A stretch of DNA of 64,000 nucleotides from Acidocella aquatica (GCF_030160635.1 NZ_BSOS01000024.1:19296-83295); one strand, 5' to 3'; positions 18,497 through 30,186 are shown, counted from the first letter of the stretch. The notes: a model not told the origin generated them from the sequence alone. Numbers and translations: made by a program.

Positions 18497-20535
18497 CACT
18501 GACTTTGCGGCCTGAGCCGCCGCCGCCGTCGCGCCGCAAGGGTGCGCCGGAGCGCGGTGCCGTGCCGATGATGGAGCATGTGCGGGTCACCTCGCCGGAT
18601 CTGGACCAGCGGGCGGCGCTGGAGAAGGCGCATGGGCGGCTGTTGATCGGCGCGTTGATGTTTGCCGTGCTGTTTGGCGCGCTGGCGCTGCGGCTGACCT
18701 ATGCCACCATCTGGCATCCGATTTTGCCGAGCCAGGCGCAGCTGGCGGCGATGCAGCCGGTGCTGGATGTGACGCCGCCGCCGCCGGGGCGCGCGGATAT
18801 CACCGACCGCAACGGCACGATTCTGGCGGTATCGCTGCCGGGGGCGGAGTTATATGCTGATCCGCGCCAGGTGCCCGACCCGGTGGGCGCGGCGGAGAAG
18901 CTGGCCACGGTGCTGACCGGGCTGGACGTGGCGGGGACGGAGAAGAAGCTCGCCTCGGGCAAGGATTTTGTGTATCTGGACCGCAAGTTGACGCCGCCCG
19001 AGGAGCTGGCGGTGAACCAGCTTGGTATTCCTGGCGTGTATTTTGAGGATGCCGAGAAGCGGCATTATCCCGATGGGGATCTGGCTTCGCATATTTTGGG
19101 CGGGGTCAGCGTCGGCGGGAACGGCATCGCGGGGGTGGAGGAGTATTTCAACCAGCGGCTGACCAGCGATCCGGCGCCGCTGGCGCTCTCCATCGATGCG
19201 GGGATTCAGAGCATCGTGCATGATGAGCTGGCTTCGGCGGTGAAGGAGTTTCAGTCGCCGGGGGGCTGCGCGATTGTGATGAACGCGCATACCGGTGAGA
19301 TTTTGGCGATGTCGAGCCTGCCGGATTATGATGTGAATGTTTATGGCACGGCAAACCCGAACAGCCAGTTCAATAAATGCGTCAATGGCGATTATGAGCC
19401 GGGCAGCGTGTTCAAGCTGCAGACCATTTCCATGGCGCTGGATTCGGGGATGATCCATTACTGGGATTATTTTGATACCACGCATCCGCTGCGCGTGGGG
19501 CGCTTTACCATCACGGATTTTGAGCCGGCGCATGTGTGGATGGCGGTGCCGCAGATTCTCAATGTGTCGTCCAACATCGGCGCGTCGCGGATTGCGACGA
19601 TTTTGGGGCCGAAGATCGAGCAGGCGTGGCTGGCCAAGCAGGGGTTTTTCAAGCCGCTGAATGTGCAGCTGCCGGGGCCGCCGATGCCGCAATATCCGCC
19701 GCTGAGCCAGTGGGGGCTGGCGACGACGATGACGGTCTCGTTTGGCGCCGGCATCGCGGTGAGCCCGCTGCATCTGGTGACCGGGGTGCTGCCGATTGTG
19801 AACGGCGGCATCCGGTATGACCCGACGCTGCTGGCGGTGGACCCGAGCGGGCCGCAGCCGCAGGGGGTGCGGGTGATGCAGCAGAGCACCTCGGACATGA
19901 TGCGCAAGCTGATGACCAATGTGGTGCTCTCGGGCACCGGCACCTTTGCTTCGGTGCCGGGCTATGTGGTGGGCGGCAAGACCGGGACGGCGCAGGTGGT
20001 GGGGCCGAACGGGCGGTATCTGCTGCATACGAATAATGCCTCGTTCATGGCGGCGTTCCCGATGCAGGACCCGCAATATGTGATCTATGTGCTGGTGTTG
20101 CAGCCGCATGCGGATGCGACGACGCACGGATTTACCACGGGCGGGTATATCGCGGCGCCCGCGGTGGCGCGGATTATCGCGCGGATTGGGCCGATGCTGG
20201 GTATTTTGCCGGCGGCGGGCGACCAGCTGGCGGCGCTGGATGCGGCCTGGACCGTGCCGTTGCAACCCGCGCCGCCGCCGGGCAAGGCGGCGCTGGGGCC
20301 GGGGAATCCGCTGCCGCCGGGGGCGAATGCGTTTGCCTATGAATTGCTGGGCGAGAAGCCGCCGGCGGCGCCCGCGCAGCCTGCACCGGGGAAGGCGGCC
20401 AGCGCGCCGGCGCCGCTGCTCTCGGCCTCGCATGCCAGCCACCGCGCGCATAACGGTGTGATGGCGCCCGTGTATCCGCTGCCGGGCAGCCATATGACGC
20501 AACGTGAGAGCGGGGCTGGGCATGAGGAGTCCTGA
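18493..20535 (+). CDS. ftsI: Septal peptidoglycan transpeptidase FtsI (PBP3)
   Basis: Class B penicillin-binding protein that cross-links septal peptidoglycan. 680 residues: an N-terminal membrane anchor (about 52-72), a PBP dimerisation region and a transpeptidase domain with Ser305 in SVFK, Ser359-Ser-Asn and Lys496-Thr-Gly. The last roughly 110 residues are an Ala/Pro-rich extension beyond the catalytic domain. TTG 18493 overlaps the ftsL stop and has gggag upstream; an internal ATG at codon 26 has no clear Shine-Dalgarno. Confidence 0.93.
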   Translation: MTLTLRPEPPPPSRRKGAPERGAVPMMEHVRVTSPDLDQRAALEKAHGRLLIGALMFAVLFGALALRLTYATIWHPILPSQAQLAAMQPVLDVTPPPPGRADITDRNGTILAVSLPGAELYADPRQVPDPVGAAEKLATVLTGLDVAGTEKKLASGKDFVYLDRKLTPPEELAVNQLGIPGVYFEDAEKRHYPDGDLASHILGGVSVGGNGIAGVEEYFNQRLTSDPAPLALSIDAGIQSIVHDELASAVKEFQSPGGCAIVMNAHTGEILAMSSLPDYDVNVYGTANPNSQFNKCVNGDYEPGSVFKLQTISMALDSGMIHYWDYFDTTHPLRVGRFTITDFEPAHVWMAVPQILNVSSNIGASRIATILGPKIEQAWLAKQGFFKPLNVQLPGPPMPQYPPLSQWGLATTMTVSFGAGIAVSPLHLVTGVLPIVNGGIRYDPTLLAVDPSGPQPQGVRVMQQSTSDMMRKLMTNVVLSGTGTFASVPGYVVGGKTGTAQVVGPNGRYLLHTNNASFMAAFPMQDPQYVIYVLVLQPHADATTHGFTTGGYIAAPAVARIIARIGPMLGILPAAGDQLAALDAAWTVPLQPAPPPGKAALGPGNPLPPGANAFAYELLGEKPPAAPAQPAPGKAASAPAPLLSASHASHRAHNGVMAPVYPLPGSHMTQRESGAGHEES

Positions 20536-21922
20536 ATTGAACGGGGTGAGCGGCATAACGGCTGACAGCCGGGCGGTGCGGCCGGGGTTTTTGTTCGTGG
20601 CGCTGCCGGGGGTTAAGGCGGATGGCCGGCGCTATATCGCCGAGGCGGTGCAACGCGGCGCCGTGGCTGTGTTGGCGCCGGAGGGAACGAGCTGGCCGCC
20701 TGGCGTGCCGCCGCGCCCGCTCTATTGCGCGGCCGAGCCGCGCGCGCGGCTGGCGGAGCTGGCGGTGGAGCTGGCGGGCAAGATGCCCGAGCGGCTGGTC
20801 GCGGTGACGGGGACCAACGGCAAGACCAGCACGGTGGATTTTCTGCGGCAGATTCTGGCCGCGGCGGGGCGCGAGGCGGCGTCGCTGGGGACGCTGGGGG
20901 TGATCGCGCCGGGGGTTCCGGTGAGCGGTTCGCTCACGACGCCCGACCCGGTGACGCTGGCGAACACGCTGGCGATGCTGGCGGCGCGGAAGTTTACCGA
21001 TGTGGCGCTGGAGGCCTCCAGCCACGGGATCGAGCAGTGCCGCTTGGATGGGCTGCGCTTTGCCGCCGCGGGGTTCACCAATCTGACGCGCGACCATCTC
21101 GACTATCACGGCTCGATGGATGCCTACCGGGCGGCGAAGCTGCGGCTGTTCGAGGTGTTGCTGCCGCGCGGGGCGGTGGCCGTGGCGATGGCGGATATGG
21201 AGGCGCAGACGCTGGCGCTCCTGCGCGAGATCGCGGCGCGGCGCGGGCTGGAATTCAGGGCCGTGGGCGTCTCGCGCGTGGAGGCGCGGCCCGATGGGCA
21301 GGTTGTGCATACGCAGGGGCGGCAGGTGAGCCTGCATCTGCCGGGGCGCTTTCAGGCGGATAACGCGGTGCTGGCAGCGGCGTTGGCCGAGGCGGTGGGC
21401 GTGGCCGGGGCGGTTGAGTATTTGCCGCAATTGCAAGGGGTTCGGGGGCGGCTTGAACGCGCGCTGGTGTTGGATAACGGCGCGGCGGCCTATGTGGATT
21501 ATGCGCATACGCCCGATGCGATCGCGCGGGTTTTGAGCGCGCTGCGTCCGCATGCCGCCGGACGGCTGGTGATTGTGTTTGGCGCGGGCGGCGACCGGGA
21601 TGCGGGCAAGCGGCCGTTGATGGGCGAGCAGGCGGCGAGGCTGGCGGATGTGGCGATTGTGACCGATGACAATCCGCGCAGCGAGGACCCGGCGCTGATC
21701 CGCGCGGCGATTATGGCGGCATGCCCGGGCGGGATTGAGATTGGCGACCGGCGGGAGGCGATTGCCGCCGGGCTGAGCGCGCTGCGCGCCGGGGATGTTT
21801 TGGTGGTGGCCGGGAAAGGCCATGAGCAGGGGCAGATTGTGCAGGGGGAGGTGATACCTTTTGACGATGCCGCGGTGATCCGCGCGCTGGGCGCCGCGCC
21901 CCAGACAGGGACGCCGCTGTGA
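20522..21922 (+). CDS. murE: UDP-MurNAc-L-Ala-D-Glu:meso-diaminopimelate ligase
   Basis: Adds the third residue of the peptidoglycan stem peptide, using ATP. Motifs are ITADSRAVRPG near the start, the P-loop GTNGKTSTVDF, the substrate-binding TPDPVTLAN, and DNPR (Asp383), which indicates meso-diaminopimelate rather than lysine. ATG 20522 overlaps ftsI by 14 bases. TTG 20537, with a perfect GAGGAG at 20525-20530, is a serious alternative start five codons downstream. Confidence 0.94.
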   Translation: MRSPELNGVSGITADSRAVRPGFLFVALPGVKADGRRYIAEAVQRGAVAVLAPEGTSWPPGVPPRPLYCAAEPRARLAELAVELAGKMPERLVAVTGTNGKTSTVDFLRQILAAAGREAASLGTLGVIAPGVPVSGSLTTPDPVTLANTLAMLAARKFTDVALEASSHGIEQCRLDGLRFAAAGFTNLTRDHLDYHGSMDAYRAAKLRLFEVLLPRGAVAVAMADMEAQTLALLREIAARRGLEFRAVGVSRVEARPDGQVVHTQGRQVSLHLPGRFQADNAVLAAALAEAVGVAGAVEYLPQLQGVRGRLERALVLDNGAAAYVDYAHTPDAIARVLSALRPHAAGRLVIVFGAGGDRDAGKRPLMGEQAARLADVAIVTDDNPRSEDPALIRAAIMAACPGGIEIGDRREAIAAGLSALRAGDVLVVAGKGHEQGQIVQGEVIPFDDAAVIRALGAAPQTGTPL

Positions 21923-23262
21923 GCGCGCTTTGGAGCGCGGCTGAATTGCGCGCGGTGTTTGGCGTGGATGTTGGCCGCGATGTGAGCGGGATCAGCATCG
22001 ATACGCGCACGCTGGCGCCGGGAGATTTGTTCGTGGCGCTGCGCGGCGAGCGCGATGGGCATGAGTTTGTCGAAGCCGCGTTTGCCAAGGGGGCGGCGGC
22101 GGCGCTGGTCTCAAAGCCCATGCCGGGCCGGGTGATTGTGGTGGCGGATACGCTGCGGGCGCTGGAGCGTCTGGGCGGGGCGGCGCGGGCGCGGGCGGGC
22201 GCGAAGATTGTGGCGGTGACGGGGAGCGTGGGCAAGACCACCACCAAGGAGATGCTGCGCCGGACTTTATGCGCGTTTGGGCCGGTGCATGCCGCCGAGG
22301 CGAGTTTCAACAACCATATCGGGGTGCCGCTCACCCTGGCGCGGATGCCGGGGGATGCGGCGTTCGGGGTGTTTGAGATCGGGATGAACCATCCGGGCGA
22401 GATCGCGCCGCTGGTGGCGCTGGTACAGCCGGATGTGGCGATTATCACCTGCGTGGACCGGGCGCATCTCGGGTTGATGGGCTCCGAGGAGGCGATCGCG
22501 CGCGAGAAGGCGGCGGTGTTTTCGGGGCTGGTGCCGGGCGGGACGGCGGTTTTGCCGGGGGATTCGATGTTTCTGCCGCTGCTGCGCGCGGCGGTGCCGG
22601 TGGGGTGCCGGGCGCTGGTGTTTGGCGAGGGCGCTGTGGATGCGCGGCTGGTTGAGTTGAAGAATTCGGCGGAAGCCTCTGAGATTGCAGCCGAAATTGA
22701 TGGCGTTCCGGTGTGGTTCGGGCTGGCGGCGCCGGGGCGGCATATGGCGATGAACGCGCTTTCAGTGTTGGCGGCGGCGGCGGGGCTGGGGCTGGACCTG
22801 GCGCGCGCGGCGGCGGCGCTGGATGGGTTTGCGCCGTTCTCCGGCCGGGGCGCGCGGCGGAGGATTGCTGTGCCGGGCGGGGCGGCGGTGCTGCTCGATG
22901 AGAGCTACAATGCCTCGGGGGCCTCCATGCGCGCGGCGCTGGCGGTGCTGGCGTTGCAACCTGGGCGGCATGTGGCCGTGCTGGGGGACATGCTGGAGTT
23001 AGGGGATTTTGCGCAGGGTGAGCATTTAGCACTTTTGCCGGCGGTTTTGGCAGGCGCGGACAGTGTTTTTACGTGCGGCGCGCATAGCAAGGCTTTGTTC
23101 GACTCGCTGCCGCGGTCCAAGCAGGGCGCGCATGCAGCTGACGCCGCCACCCTGGCGCCGCTGGTGAAAGCCGCATTGCGCGCGGGGGACACTGTGCTGG
23201 TGAAGGGCAGTTACGGCAGCCGCATGCGTGATGTTATCTCGGTTCTGGAAAGCCCCGCCTGA
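21919..23262 (+). CDS. murF: UDP-MurNAc-tripeptide:D-Ala-D-Ala ligase
   Basis: Completes the UDP-MurNAc-pentapeptide. 447 residues with [18 protein letters not shown], the P-loop [22 protein letters not shown] and [14 protein letters not shown] 21919 overlaps the murE stop as GTGA. One-base overlap with mraY (TGATG). Confidence 0.95.
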   Translation: MSALWSAAELRAVFGVDVGRDVSGISIDTRTLAPGDLFVALRGERDGHEFVEAAFAKGAAAALVSKPMPGRVIVVADTLRALERLGGAARARAGAKIVAVTGSVGKTTTKEMLRRTLCAFGPVHAAEASFNNHIGVPLTLARMPGDAAFGVFEIGMNHPGEIAPLVALVQPDVAIITCVDRAHLGLMGSEEAIAREKAAVFSGLVPGGTAVLPGDSMFLPLLRAAVPVGCRALVFGEGAVDARLVELKNSAEASEIAAEIDGVPVWFGLAAPGRHMAMNALSVLAAAAGLGLDLARAAAALDGFAPFSGRGARRRIAVPGGAAVLLDESYNASGASMRAALAVLALQPGRHVAVLGDMLELGDFAQGEHLALLPAVLAGADSVFTCGAHSKALFDSLPRSKQGAHAADAATLAPLVKAALRAGDTVLVKGSYGSRMRDVISVLESPA

Positions 23263-24350
23263 TGTTGTATGCGATTCTCTTCCCCTTGGCTGGGCATGTG
23301 CATGTGTTCAACCTGTTCCGCTACATTAGCTTCCGGGCGGGCGGGGCGTGCCTGACGGCGCTGATTATCAGCTTCTGGGCCGGGCCGAAGGTGATCCGGT
23401 ATCTGAAGTCGGTGCAGCGGCATGGGCAGCCGATCCGCACGGATGGGCCGGAGCGGCATCTGATCGAGAAAAAGGGCACGCCGACCATGGGCGGGGTGCT
23501 GATTTTGATCGCGATGGGGCTCTCGACGCTGATCTGGGCGGATCTGCGCAACGGCTATATCTGGGCGAGCCTGCTGGTGACCTTCGGGTATGGCGGCATT
23601 GGCTTCGCCGATGATTTCCTGAAGCTGACGAGGCGCAACACCAAGGGGGTCTCCGGCCGGGTGAAGCTGGCGGCGCAGGCGGCGATCGGGCTGGTGGCGG
23701 CGGTTTGGATGCTGGCGCTGATGCCAGCGCCGCTGGGCACCGAGCTGGCGCTGCCGATGTTGAAAAACGTGCTGATACCCTTTGGCCTGCTGTTCCCGCT
23801 GGTGGCGATGTTCGTGATGATGGGCGCCTCCAATGCGGTGAACCTGACCGATGGGCTGGACGGGCTGGCGATTGTGCCGGCGATGATCGCCGCGGCGGTG
23901 TTCGGGCTGATCGCGTATCTGGTGGGGAACAAGATTTTTGCCGGGTATCTGGAGATTAATTTTATTCCCGGATCAGGCGAGCTGACCGTGTTTCTCTCCG
24001 CGCTGATTGGCGCGGGGCTGGGGTTTTTGTGGTTCAACGCGCCGCCGGCGGCGGTGTTCATGGGCGATACGGGCTCGCTCTCGCTGGGCGGGGCGCTGGG
24101 CGCGGTGGCGGTGGCGACGAAGAACGAGATCGTGCTGGCGATTGTCGGCGGGTTGTTCGTGGTGGAGACGGTCTCGGTCATCGTGCAGGTGTTCTGGTAT
24201 AAGCGCACGGGGCGGCGGGTGTTCCTGATGGCGCCGCTGCACCACCATTTTGAGAAAAAGGGCTGGGCGGAGCCGACGATTGTGATCCGGTTCTGGATTA
24301 TCGCCATGATCCTGGGGCTGGTGGGCCTGGCCACGTTGAAAATACGATGA
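23262..24350 (+). CDS. mraY: Phospho-MurNAc-pentapeptide translocase
   Basis: Integral membrane enzyme that attaches phospho-MurNAc-pentapeptide to undecaprenyl phosphate to form lipid I. 362 residues with about ten hydrophobic segments. Motifs are [41 protein letters not shown], and [11 protein letters not shown] near the C-terminus. Confidence 0.96.
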   Translation: MLYAILFPLAGHVHVFNLFRYISFRAGGACLTALIISFWAGPKVIRYLKSVQRHGQPIRTDGPERHLIEKKGTPTMGGVLILIAMGLSTLIWADLRNGYIWASLLVTFGYGGIGFADDFLKLTRRNTKGVSGRVKLAAQAAIGLVAAVWMLALMPAPLGTELALPMLKNVLIPFGLLFPLVAMFVMMGASNAVNLTDGLDGLAIVPAMIAAAVFGLIAYLVGNKIFAGYLEINFIPGSGELTVFLSALIGAGLGFLWFNAPPAAVFMGDTGSLSLGGALGAVAVATKNEIVLAIVGGLFVVETVSVIVQVFWYKRTGRRVFLMAPLHHHFEKKGWAEPTIVIRFWIIAMILGLVGLATLKIR

Positions 24351-25642
24351 ATTACGCTCCGGTATTTGCTGGGATGCGCTTTGCCGTGCTGGGGCTGGGC
24401 CGGGCGGGGCTGCCCGCGGCCCGGGCGCTGCGCGATATGGGGGCGCAGGTGTTTGTCTGGGATGACGCGGCGGGCGCGCGCAGGGCGGCGGTTGGGTTTG
24501 AGGTGGCGAAACCTTCCGAGGTGCCGGGCAGGGTGGACGCGCTGGTGATTTCGCCCGGGATCGCGCACAGATTGCCCAAGGCGCATGAGCAGGCGGCATG
24601 GGCGCTGGCGCATGGGGTGCCGGTGCTCACTGATGCGGAGTTGTTGTTCCGCGCGGTAAGGGGCAGCGGGAGCCGGGCGCGGTTTGTGGGGATTACCGGG
24701 ACAAACGGGAAATCGACCACCACGGCGCTGCTGGCGCATATTCTGGATGCGGCAGGGGTGCCCAGCGCGGCGGGGGCGAATCTGGGGCCGGCGGCGCTGA
24801 GCCTGCCGCTGTTGCCGGACAACGGCGTTTATGTGCTCGAAATGTCGAGCTATATGTTGGAGAGACTCGCCAGCCTGCGCTTCGATGTCGCGGTTATGCT
24901 GAATTTATCCCCCGATCATCTGGACCGCCATGGCGACATGGCAGGTTATGCCGCCGCCAAGCGCGAGATTTTCGCGCGCCAGGATGCGGAATGCGTGGCG
25001 GTGGTTGGCGTGGATGATGAATTCTCGCGCGAGATGGCGGATTGGCTGGATGGCCAGGCGGCGCGCGTGGTGCGGGTTTCGGGCGTGGGCGGCGTGAGCA
25101 GGGCGCGGGCGTTGCCGGGTGAGCATAACGCGCAGAATGCGGCGGGGGCGGCGGCGGCGGCGCGGGCGCTGGGGGTGGACGGCACGGCGATTGCGCGGGG
25201 GATTGAGAGCTTCCCCGGACTGGCGCACCGGCAGCAGGATGTCGCGCTGCGCGAGGGGGTGCGGTTCATCAACGACAGCAAGGCGACCAATGCCGACGCG
25301 GCGGCCCGGGCCATGGGCTGTTATGCGCGCTTTGTGTGGATTGCGGGCGGTGTGGGCAAGGCGGGCGGGATTGACGCGCTGGTGCCGTATTTTTCACGCA
25401 TTGAGAAGGCGTTTTTGATCGGGCGCGATGGGCCGGCGTTCGCGCGGACATTGAGCGCGCATGGCGTGGCGAACGATATTGCGGGGACGCTGGAGACGGC
25501 GGTGCCCTTGGCGTTTGAGGCGGCGAAGGCGAGCGGGGCGGAGGTGGTGCTGTTCTCGCCGGCGGCCGCCAGTTTTGACCAGTTTGTGGATTTTGAGGCG
25601 CGCGGCTCGCGGTTTGCCGCGTTGGCAAGGGGGGGCGTGTAA
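24347..25642 (+). CDS. murD: UDP-MurNAc-L-alanine:D-glutamate ligase
   Basis: 431 residues. The N-terminal nucleotide-binding region has [16 protein letters not shown], the P-loop is [13 protein letters not shown], and [10 protein letters not shown] and [12 protein letters not shown] are the usual Mur-ligase signatures. ATGA overlap with mraY and TAATG overlap with ftsW. Confidence 0.95.
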   Translation: MNYAPVFAGMRFAVLGLGRAGLPAARALRDMGAQVFVWDDAAGARRAAVGFEVAKPSEVPGRVDALVISPGIAHRLPKAHEQAAWALAHGVPVLTDAELLFRAVRGSGSRARFVGITGTNGKSTTTALLAHILDAAGVPSAAGANLGPAALSLPLLPDNGVYVLEMSSYMLERLASLRFDVAVMLNLSPDHLDRHGDMAGYAAAKREIFARQDAECVAVVGVDDEFSREMADWLDGQAARVVRVSGVGGVSRARALPGEHNAQNAAGAAAAARALGVDGTAIARGIESFPGLAHRQQDVALREGVRFINDSKATNADAAARAMGCYARFVWIAGGVGKAGGIDALVPYFSRIEKAFLIGRDGPAFARTLSAHGVANDIAGTLETAVPLAFEAAKASGAEVVLFSPAAASFDQFVDFEARGSRFAALARGGV

Positions 25643-26763
25643 TGCCGCCGCTCTCGCGCGCCGATACATCGGTGATCGGCCGCTGGTGGTGGAGCGTGGA
25701 CCGGGTGACGCTGCTGGCGCTCGCGGTGCTGATCGGCATTGGCTATGTGCTGGCGCTGGCGGCGACGCCGGGGATCTCGATGCGCCTGACCGACCCGCAT
25801 ACGATGGCGATGGTCCGGCAGATTTTCTTTCTCGCCATGGGGGGCGGGGTGATGCTTGGCATGTCGATGCTCTCGCTGCGGCAGGTGAAGCTGAGCGCGC
25901 TGGGGCTGGGGATTGTGTTCTTCTTCCTCACCGGCTTCACGCTGGTGCATGGCGTGGAGGTGGATGGCGCGCACCGGTGGATTTCACTGCCCGGGTTCAC
26001 CATTCAGCCGAGCGAGTTTTTGCGGCCTGGGTTTATCATCATCACCGCCTGGCTGATTGCGGAATCGCGGCGCACGCCGGGGTTTCCGGGCAAGCGGGCG
26101 GCGCTGGGAGTGTTTTTGATCACCGCGCTGATGCTGAAAATGCAGCCCGATATCGGCATGACGTTTTTGTTCACCATGGTGGTGTTCTCGCAGTTTTATC
26201 TCGACGGGATGGAAGTGAAATGGGTGGGCGTGGCCGCAGCGCTCGTGGTGCTCGCGTTTATCGGCGCGTTCATGTTCATCAGCCATGTGCACACGCGCGT
26301 TGAATTGTTTCTGCATCCGACGAAAACCTCGGCGTATCAGGCGCTGACCGCGCTCTCGGCGTTTGGCAATGGCGGGATGTTTGGCCTGGGGCCGGGCGAG
26401 GGGCAGGTTAAGCATTATCTGCCCGATGCGCGGGCGGATTTTGTGTTTGCCGTGGCGGGGGAAGAGTTTGGGCTGTTTTTTTGCGGGTTCATTATTTTTG
26501 TGTTCGCCTCGATTGTGATGCGTGCGCTGGTGCGCCTGCTGGCGGAGCCGAATTTGTTCGTGGTGCTGGCGGCGGGCGGGTTGATCGTGGGGTTTGGGCT
26601 GCAGGCGTTCGTGAATATGGCCTCTTCGCTCTCGCTGATTCCGACCAAGGGGATGACGCTGCCGTTTATTTCATATGGTGGCAGTTCGGTGCTGGCGATT
26701 TCGATTCAGATGGGGTTTTTGCTGGCGCTGACGCGCAAGCGCCATCAGGGGGATTATACATGA
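25642..26763 (+). CDS. ftsW: Septal peptidoglycan polymerase FtsW (SEDS family)
   Basis: Polytopic glycosyltransferase that polymerises lipid II at the septum with FtsI. 373 residues, about ten membrane segments. Typical SEDS motifs are GAHRWISLPGFTIQPSEF in the middle and, near the C-terminus, PTKGMTLPFISYGGSS. The order between murD and murG is standard. Confidence 0.95.
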   Translation: MPPLSRADTSVIGRWWWSVDRVTLLALAVLIGIGYVLALAATPGISMRLTDPHTMAMVRQIFFLAMGGGVMLGMSMLSLRQVKLSALGLGIVFFFLTGFTLVHGVEVDGAHRWISLPGFTIQPSEFLRPGFIIITAWLIAESRRTPGFPGKRAALGVFLITALMLKMQPDIGMTFLFTMVVFSQFYLDGMEVKWVGVAAALVVLAFIGAFMFISHVHTRVELFLHPTKTSAYQALTALSAFGNGGMFGLGPGEGQVKHYLPDARADFVFAVAGEEFGLFFCGFIIFVFASIVMRALVRLLAEPNLFVVLAAGGLIVGFGLQAFVNMASSLSLIPTKGMTLPFISYGGSSVLAISIQMGFLLALTRKRHQGDYT

Positions 26764-27863
26764 GGGCGCCGGTGCAAAGGCCGGTGGTGATCGCGGCCGG
26801 CGGTACGGGGGGGCATTTTTTCCCGGCCGAGGCGCTGGCGGCGGCGCTGCTGGCGCGCGGCGAGCGGGTGGTGTTGCTGACTGATGCGCGCTCTGGCGGG
26901 TTGTCATCCGCGGTGTTTGCCAATGCGGAGCGGCATGTGATCGCGGGGGCGGGATTGTCTGGCCGCAGTTTGCGCAGTGCGCTGGAGGGGGCCTTGGCCT
27001 TGGCGAAGGGCGTGTTCCAGGCGCGGAAGATTTTGCGGGCGTTGCAGCCGGGCGTGGTGGTGGCGTTTGGCGGATATCCGGCGGTGCCGCCGGTGGTGGC
27101 GGCGGTTTTGTTGGGGCGGCGGCCAAGGATTTTTCTGCATGAGCAGAATGCGGTGCTGGGGCGGGCGAACCGGCTGCTGGCGCGGTTTTGTGATGTGCTG
27201 GTGTTGAGTTTTGCGAAGACCTCGGCGGTGCCCGCGGGCGTTAAGACCGTGTTGCTCGGCAACCCGGTGCGCCCGGCGGTGGCGGCGCTGCATGGGCAGG
27301 GTTATGCGCCGCCGGACGGGAAAATCGAGCTGTTGATTTTGGGCGGCTCGCTGGGGGCGAAGGTTTTTGGCTCGTTGATGCCGCAGGCGCTGGCGTTGTT
27401 GCCGGCGGCGTTGCGGGCGCGGCTGGTGGTGAGCCAGCAATGCCGGGTGGAAGAATTGGGCGCGGCGCGGGTGGCGCTGAAGGATGCGGGGATAGAGGCG
27501 GAGCTGGCGCCGTTTTTCAACGATGTGGCGGCGCGCTTGCAGCGGGCGCATCTGGTGATTGCGCGGGCCGGGGCTTCGAGCGTGGCCGAGATCGCGGTGG
27601 CGGGGCGGCCGGCGATTTTCATCCCGCTGCCCAGCGCCATTGATGACCACCAGCGCGCCAACGCGGATGCGCTGGTGGATGCGCATGCCGCGTGGCGGCT
27701 GGACCAGGTTGGGCTGAGCGCCCAGGCGCTGGCTGATAAAATTGAAAGTATTCTGATGAAGCCTGAGACTTTGGTGACAGCGGCGCAAGCGGCCGCGAGC
27801 GCGGGGCGCGCGGACGCGGCGGAGCGGTTGGCGGGGCTGGTGATGGAAGGAGTGGGCGCATGA
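26760..27863 (+). CDS. murG: Lipid II synthase MurG (GlcNAc transferase)
   Basis: Peripheral membrane GT28 enzyme that adds GlcNAc to lipid I. 367 residues with [14 protein letters not shown] at the start, [38 protein letters not shown] and [16 protein letters not shown] 26760 overlaps the ftsW stop; longer in-frame extensions lie inside ftsW. Confidence 0.95.
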   Translation: MRAPVQRPVVIAAGGTGGHFFPAEALAAALLARGERVVLLTDARSGGLSSAVFANAERHVIAGAGLSGRSLRSALEGALALAKGVFQARKILRALQPGVVVAFGGYPAVPPVVAAVLLGRRPRIFLHEQNAVLGRANRLLARFCDVLVLSFAKTSAVPAGVKTVLLGNPVRPAVAALHGQGYAPPDGKIELLILGGSLGAKVFGSLMPQALALLPAALRARLVVSQQCRVEELGAARVALKDAGIEAELAPFFNDVAARLQRAHLVIARAGASSVAEIAVAGRPAIFIPLPSAIDDHQRANADALVDAHAAWRLDQVGLSAQALADKIESILMKPETLVTAAQAAASAGRADAAERLAGLVMEGVGA

Positions 27864-29293
27864 GGGCGTTGCCGCTTTCCATCGGGACGATTCATTTTGT
27901 CGGCATCGGCGGGATCGGCATGTCCGGCATTGCCGAGGTGCTGCATGAGCTGGGCTATGCCGTGCAGGGCAGCGATATTGCCGAGAGCGCCAATGTGATC
28001 CGGTTGCGCGCGGCGGGGATCCGGGTGGCCATCGGGCATGATGCGAAGAACCTGGGCGATGCGCAGGTGGTGGTGATTTCCACAGCCGTGCCCAAGGATA
28101 ATCCCGAGGTGGTGGCGGCGCGGCGCAAGTTGATCCCGGTGGTGCGGCGCGCCGAGATGCTGGCGGAGCTGATGCGGCTGAAATGGGCCGTGGCGATTGG
28201 CGGCACGCACGGCAAGACGACGACGACCTCGCTGGTGGCGGCGGTGCTGGAAGGCGCGGGGTTTGACCCGACCGTGATTAACGGCGGGATCATCAACGCC
28301 TATGGCAGCAACACGCGGCTGGGGGCGGGCGATTGGATGGTGGTGGAGGCTGACGAGTCCGACGGGAGTTTCCTGCGGCTTCCCGCTGTGATCACGATCG
28401 TGACGAATATGGACCCGGAGCATCTGGACCATTGGGGCACGCGCGAGGCGATGGAGGCGGGTTACCGGCAGTTTGTCTCGAACATTCCGTTTTATGGCTT
28501 TGCGGTTTTGTGCATCGATCATCCGGCGGTGCAGCAGATGATCCCCGCGCTCTCGGATCATCGGGTGATTACCTATGGATTTTCACCGCAGGCGGATGTG
28601 CGCGCGGAGCGGATCATCTCAAGCAAGGACGGCGCGACCTTTGAGGTACGGTTCTCCGACCGGGTTTCGGAGCGGGCGCGGCGGATGGGGCCGTTCCGGC
28701 TGCCGATGTTGGGCAACCATAATGTCTCCAACGCGGTGGCGGCGATCGCGGTGGCGGCCGAGATGGATGTTCCCGAGGCGCAGATAAAGGCGGCGCTGGC
28801 GAATTTCGCAGGGGTGAAGCGGCGCTTCTCCAAGACCGGGGAGGCGGGCGGGATTACGGTGATTGATGACTACGGGCATCATCCGGTGGAGATCGCCGCG
28901 GTGTTGAAGGCGGCGCGGCAGGCGGGGGCGCGCGATGTGGTGGCCGTGGTGCAGCCGCACCGCTTCACGCGGTTGCAGTCGTTGTTTGAGGAATTCTGCA
29001 CCTGCATGAACGATGCGGGGACGGTGATCGTCGCGGATGTGTATGCCGCGGGTGAGGCGCCGATTGAGGGTGTGGACCGCGATGCGCTGGTTGAAGGCTT
29101 GCGCGCGCGGGGGCACCGCCAGGTGGTGGCGCTGACGGATCCGTCGCATCTGGCGGAGATGGTGCATGCCATCGCGCGGCACGGCGATTTTGTGATCTGC
29201 CTAGGTGCGGGCAGCATAACGCATTGGGCGGCGGCGCTGCCGGCGCAGTTGCAGGGGTTGCAGGATGCGGCGCGCCCGCGGGGGCGGCTGTGA
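27860..29293 (+). CDS. murC: UDP-MurNAc:L-alanine ligase
   Basis: First Mur ligase of stem peptide synthesis. 477 residues with [19 protein letters not shown], the P-loop [23 protein letters not shown], and [14 protein letters not shown] overlap with murG; the stop overlaps the start of murB by one base. Confidence 0.95.
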   Translation: MRALPLSIGTIHFVGIGGIGMSGIAEVLHELGYAVQGSDIAESANVIRLRAAGIRVAIGHDAKNLGDAQVVVISTAVPKDNPEVVAARRKLIPVVRRAEMLAELMRLKWAVAIGGTHGKTTTTSLVAAVLEGAGFDPTVINGGIINAYGSNTRLGAGDWMVVEADESDGSFLRLPAVITIVTNMDPEHLDHWGTREAMEAGYRQFVSNIPFYGFAVLCIDHPAVQQMIPALSDHRVITYGFSPQADVRAERIISSKDGATFEVRFSDRVSERARRMGPFRLPMLGNHNVSNAVAAIAVAAEMDVPEAQIKAALANFAGVKRRFSKTGEAGGITVIDDYGHHPVEIAAVLKAARQAGARDVVAVVQPHRFTRLQSLFEEFCTCMNDAGTVIVADVYAAGEAPIEGVDRDALVEGLRARGHRQVVALTDPSHLAEMVHAIARHGDFVICLGAGSITHWAAALPAQLQGLQDAARPRGRL

Positions 29294-30186
29294 TGATGAG
29301 CCTGGTCCTGCCGGAAATTCGCGGGCGGGTGTCGCCGGGAGCGGTTTTGGCGCCGATGACGTGGTTCCGTGTCGGCGGACCGGCGGAGTTTTTGGTGCGC
29401 CCGGCTGATGTGGCGGATTTATGCGCGTTCTTGCGGGAATTGCCGCTGGAGATGCCGGTGAGCGTGATCGGCGCGGCCTCGAATCTGATTGTGCGCGATG
29501 GCGGGATCAACGGTGTTGTCATTAAGCTGGCGCGCGGGTTTGGCGAGATCGTGGTTGAGGATGAGGGCATCATCGCGGGGGCCGCGGCGCTGGATGTGAC
29601 GGTGGCGGAGCACGCGGCGGCGGCGGGGCTGGCGGGGCTGGAGTTTCTCTCCGGCATTCCCGGCACCATTGGCGGCGCGGTGGCGATGAACGCGGGCGCT
29701 TATGGCGGGGATATGGCGCAGGTGCTCGACTGGGTGGAGATTGTGACGCGCGCGGGCGAGCTGGTGCGCGTGGGGGCGCATGAGCTGGGGTTGAGCTATC
29801 GCCACGCGAATTTGCCGGCGGACGCGGTGGTGGTGCGGGCGCGGTTGCGCGCGCGCAAGGGCGAGGCGCAGGCGATTGCGGCGAAGATGGCGCAGATAAA
29901 GACCAGCCGCGAGGCGAGCCAGCCGGTGCGCGCGCGCACGGGGGGCTCGACCTTCGCCAATCCGCCGGACCAGAAGGCGTGGGAGCTCATTGATGCCGCC
30001 GGGTGCCGGGGGTTGCGCCGCGGTGGTGCGCAGGTTTCGGAACTTCATTGTAATTTCCTCATTAATACCGGAGAGGCCACGGCGGCGGATCTGGAGGGGC
30101 TGGGGGAGGAAGTGCGCGCGCGCGTGGAGCGCAACGCTGGGGTTTCGTTGCGTTGGGAAATTAAACGGATTGGAGTGCCCGGATGA
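29293..30186 (+). CDS. murB: UDP-N-acetylenolpyruvoylglucosamine reductase
   Basis: FAD-dependent reductase making UDP-MurNAc. 297 residues. FAD-binding motifs are TWFRVGGPAEFL, GAASNLIVRDGG, and GIPGTIGGAVAMNAGAYG; the C-terminal SELHCNFLINTGEAT contains the catalytic Ser/Glu region of type I MurB. The start is ATG 29293 (TGATG overlap) or the adjacent ATG 29296. Confidence 0.94.
   Translation: MMSLVLPEIRGRVSPGAVLAPMTWFRVGGPAEFLVRPADVADLCAFLRELPLEMPVSVIGAASNLIVRDGGINGVVIKLARGFGEIVVEDEGIIAGAAALDVTVAEHAAAAGLAGLEFLSGIPGTIGGAVAMNAGAYGGDMAQVLDWVEIVTRAGELVRVGAHELGLSYRHANLPADAVVVRARLRARKGEAQAIAAKMAQIKTSREASQPVRARTGGSTFANPPDQKAWELIDAAGCRGLRRGGAQVSELHCNFLINTGEATAADLEGLGEEVRARVERNAGVSLRWEIKRIGVPG

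Noticed and set aside
18850..20556. A 568-codon open frame on the minus strand, opposite ftsI
   Set aside because: Arg/His-rich shadow of ftsI with no recognisable domain.
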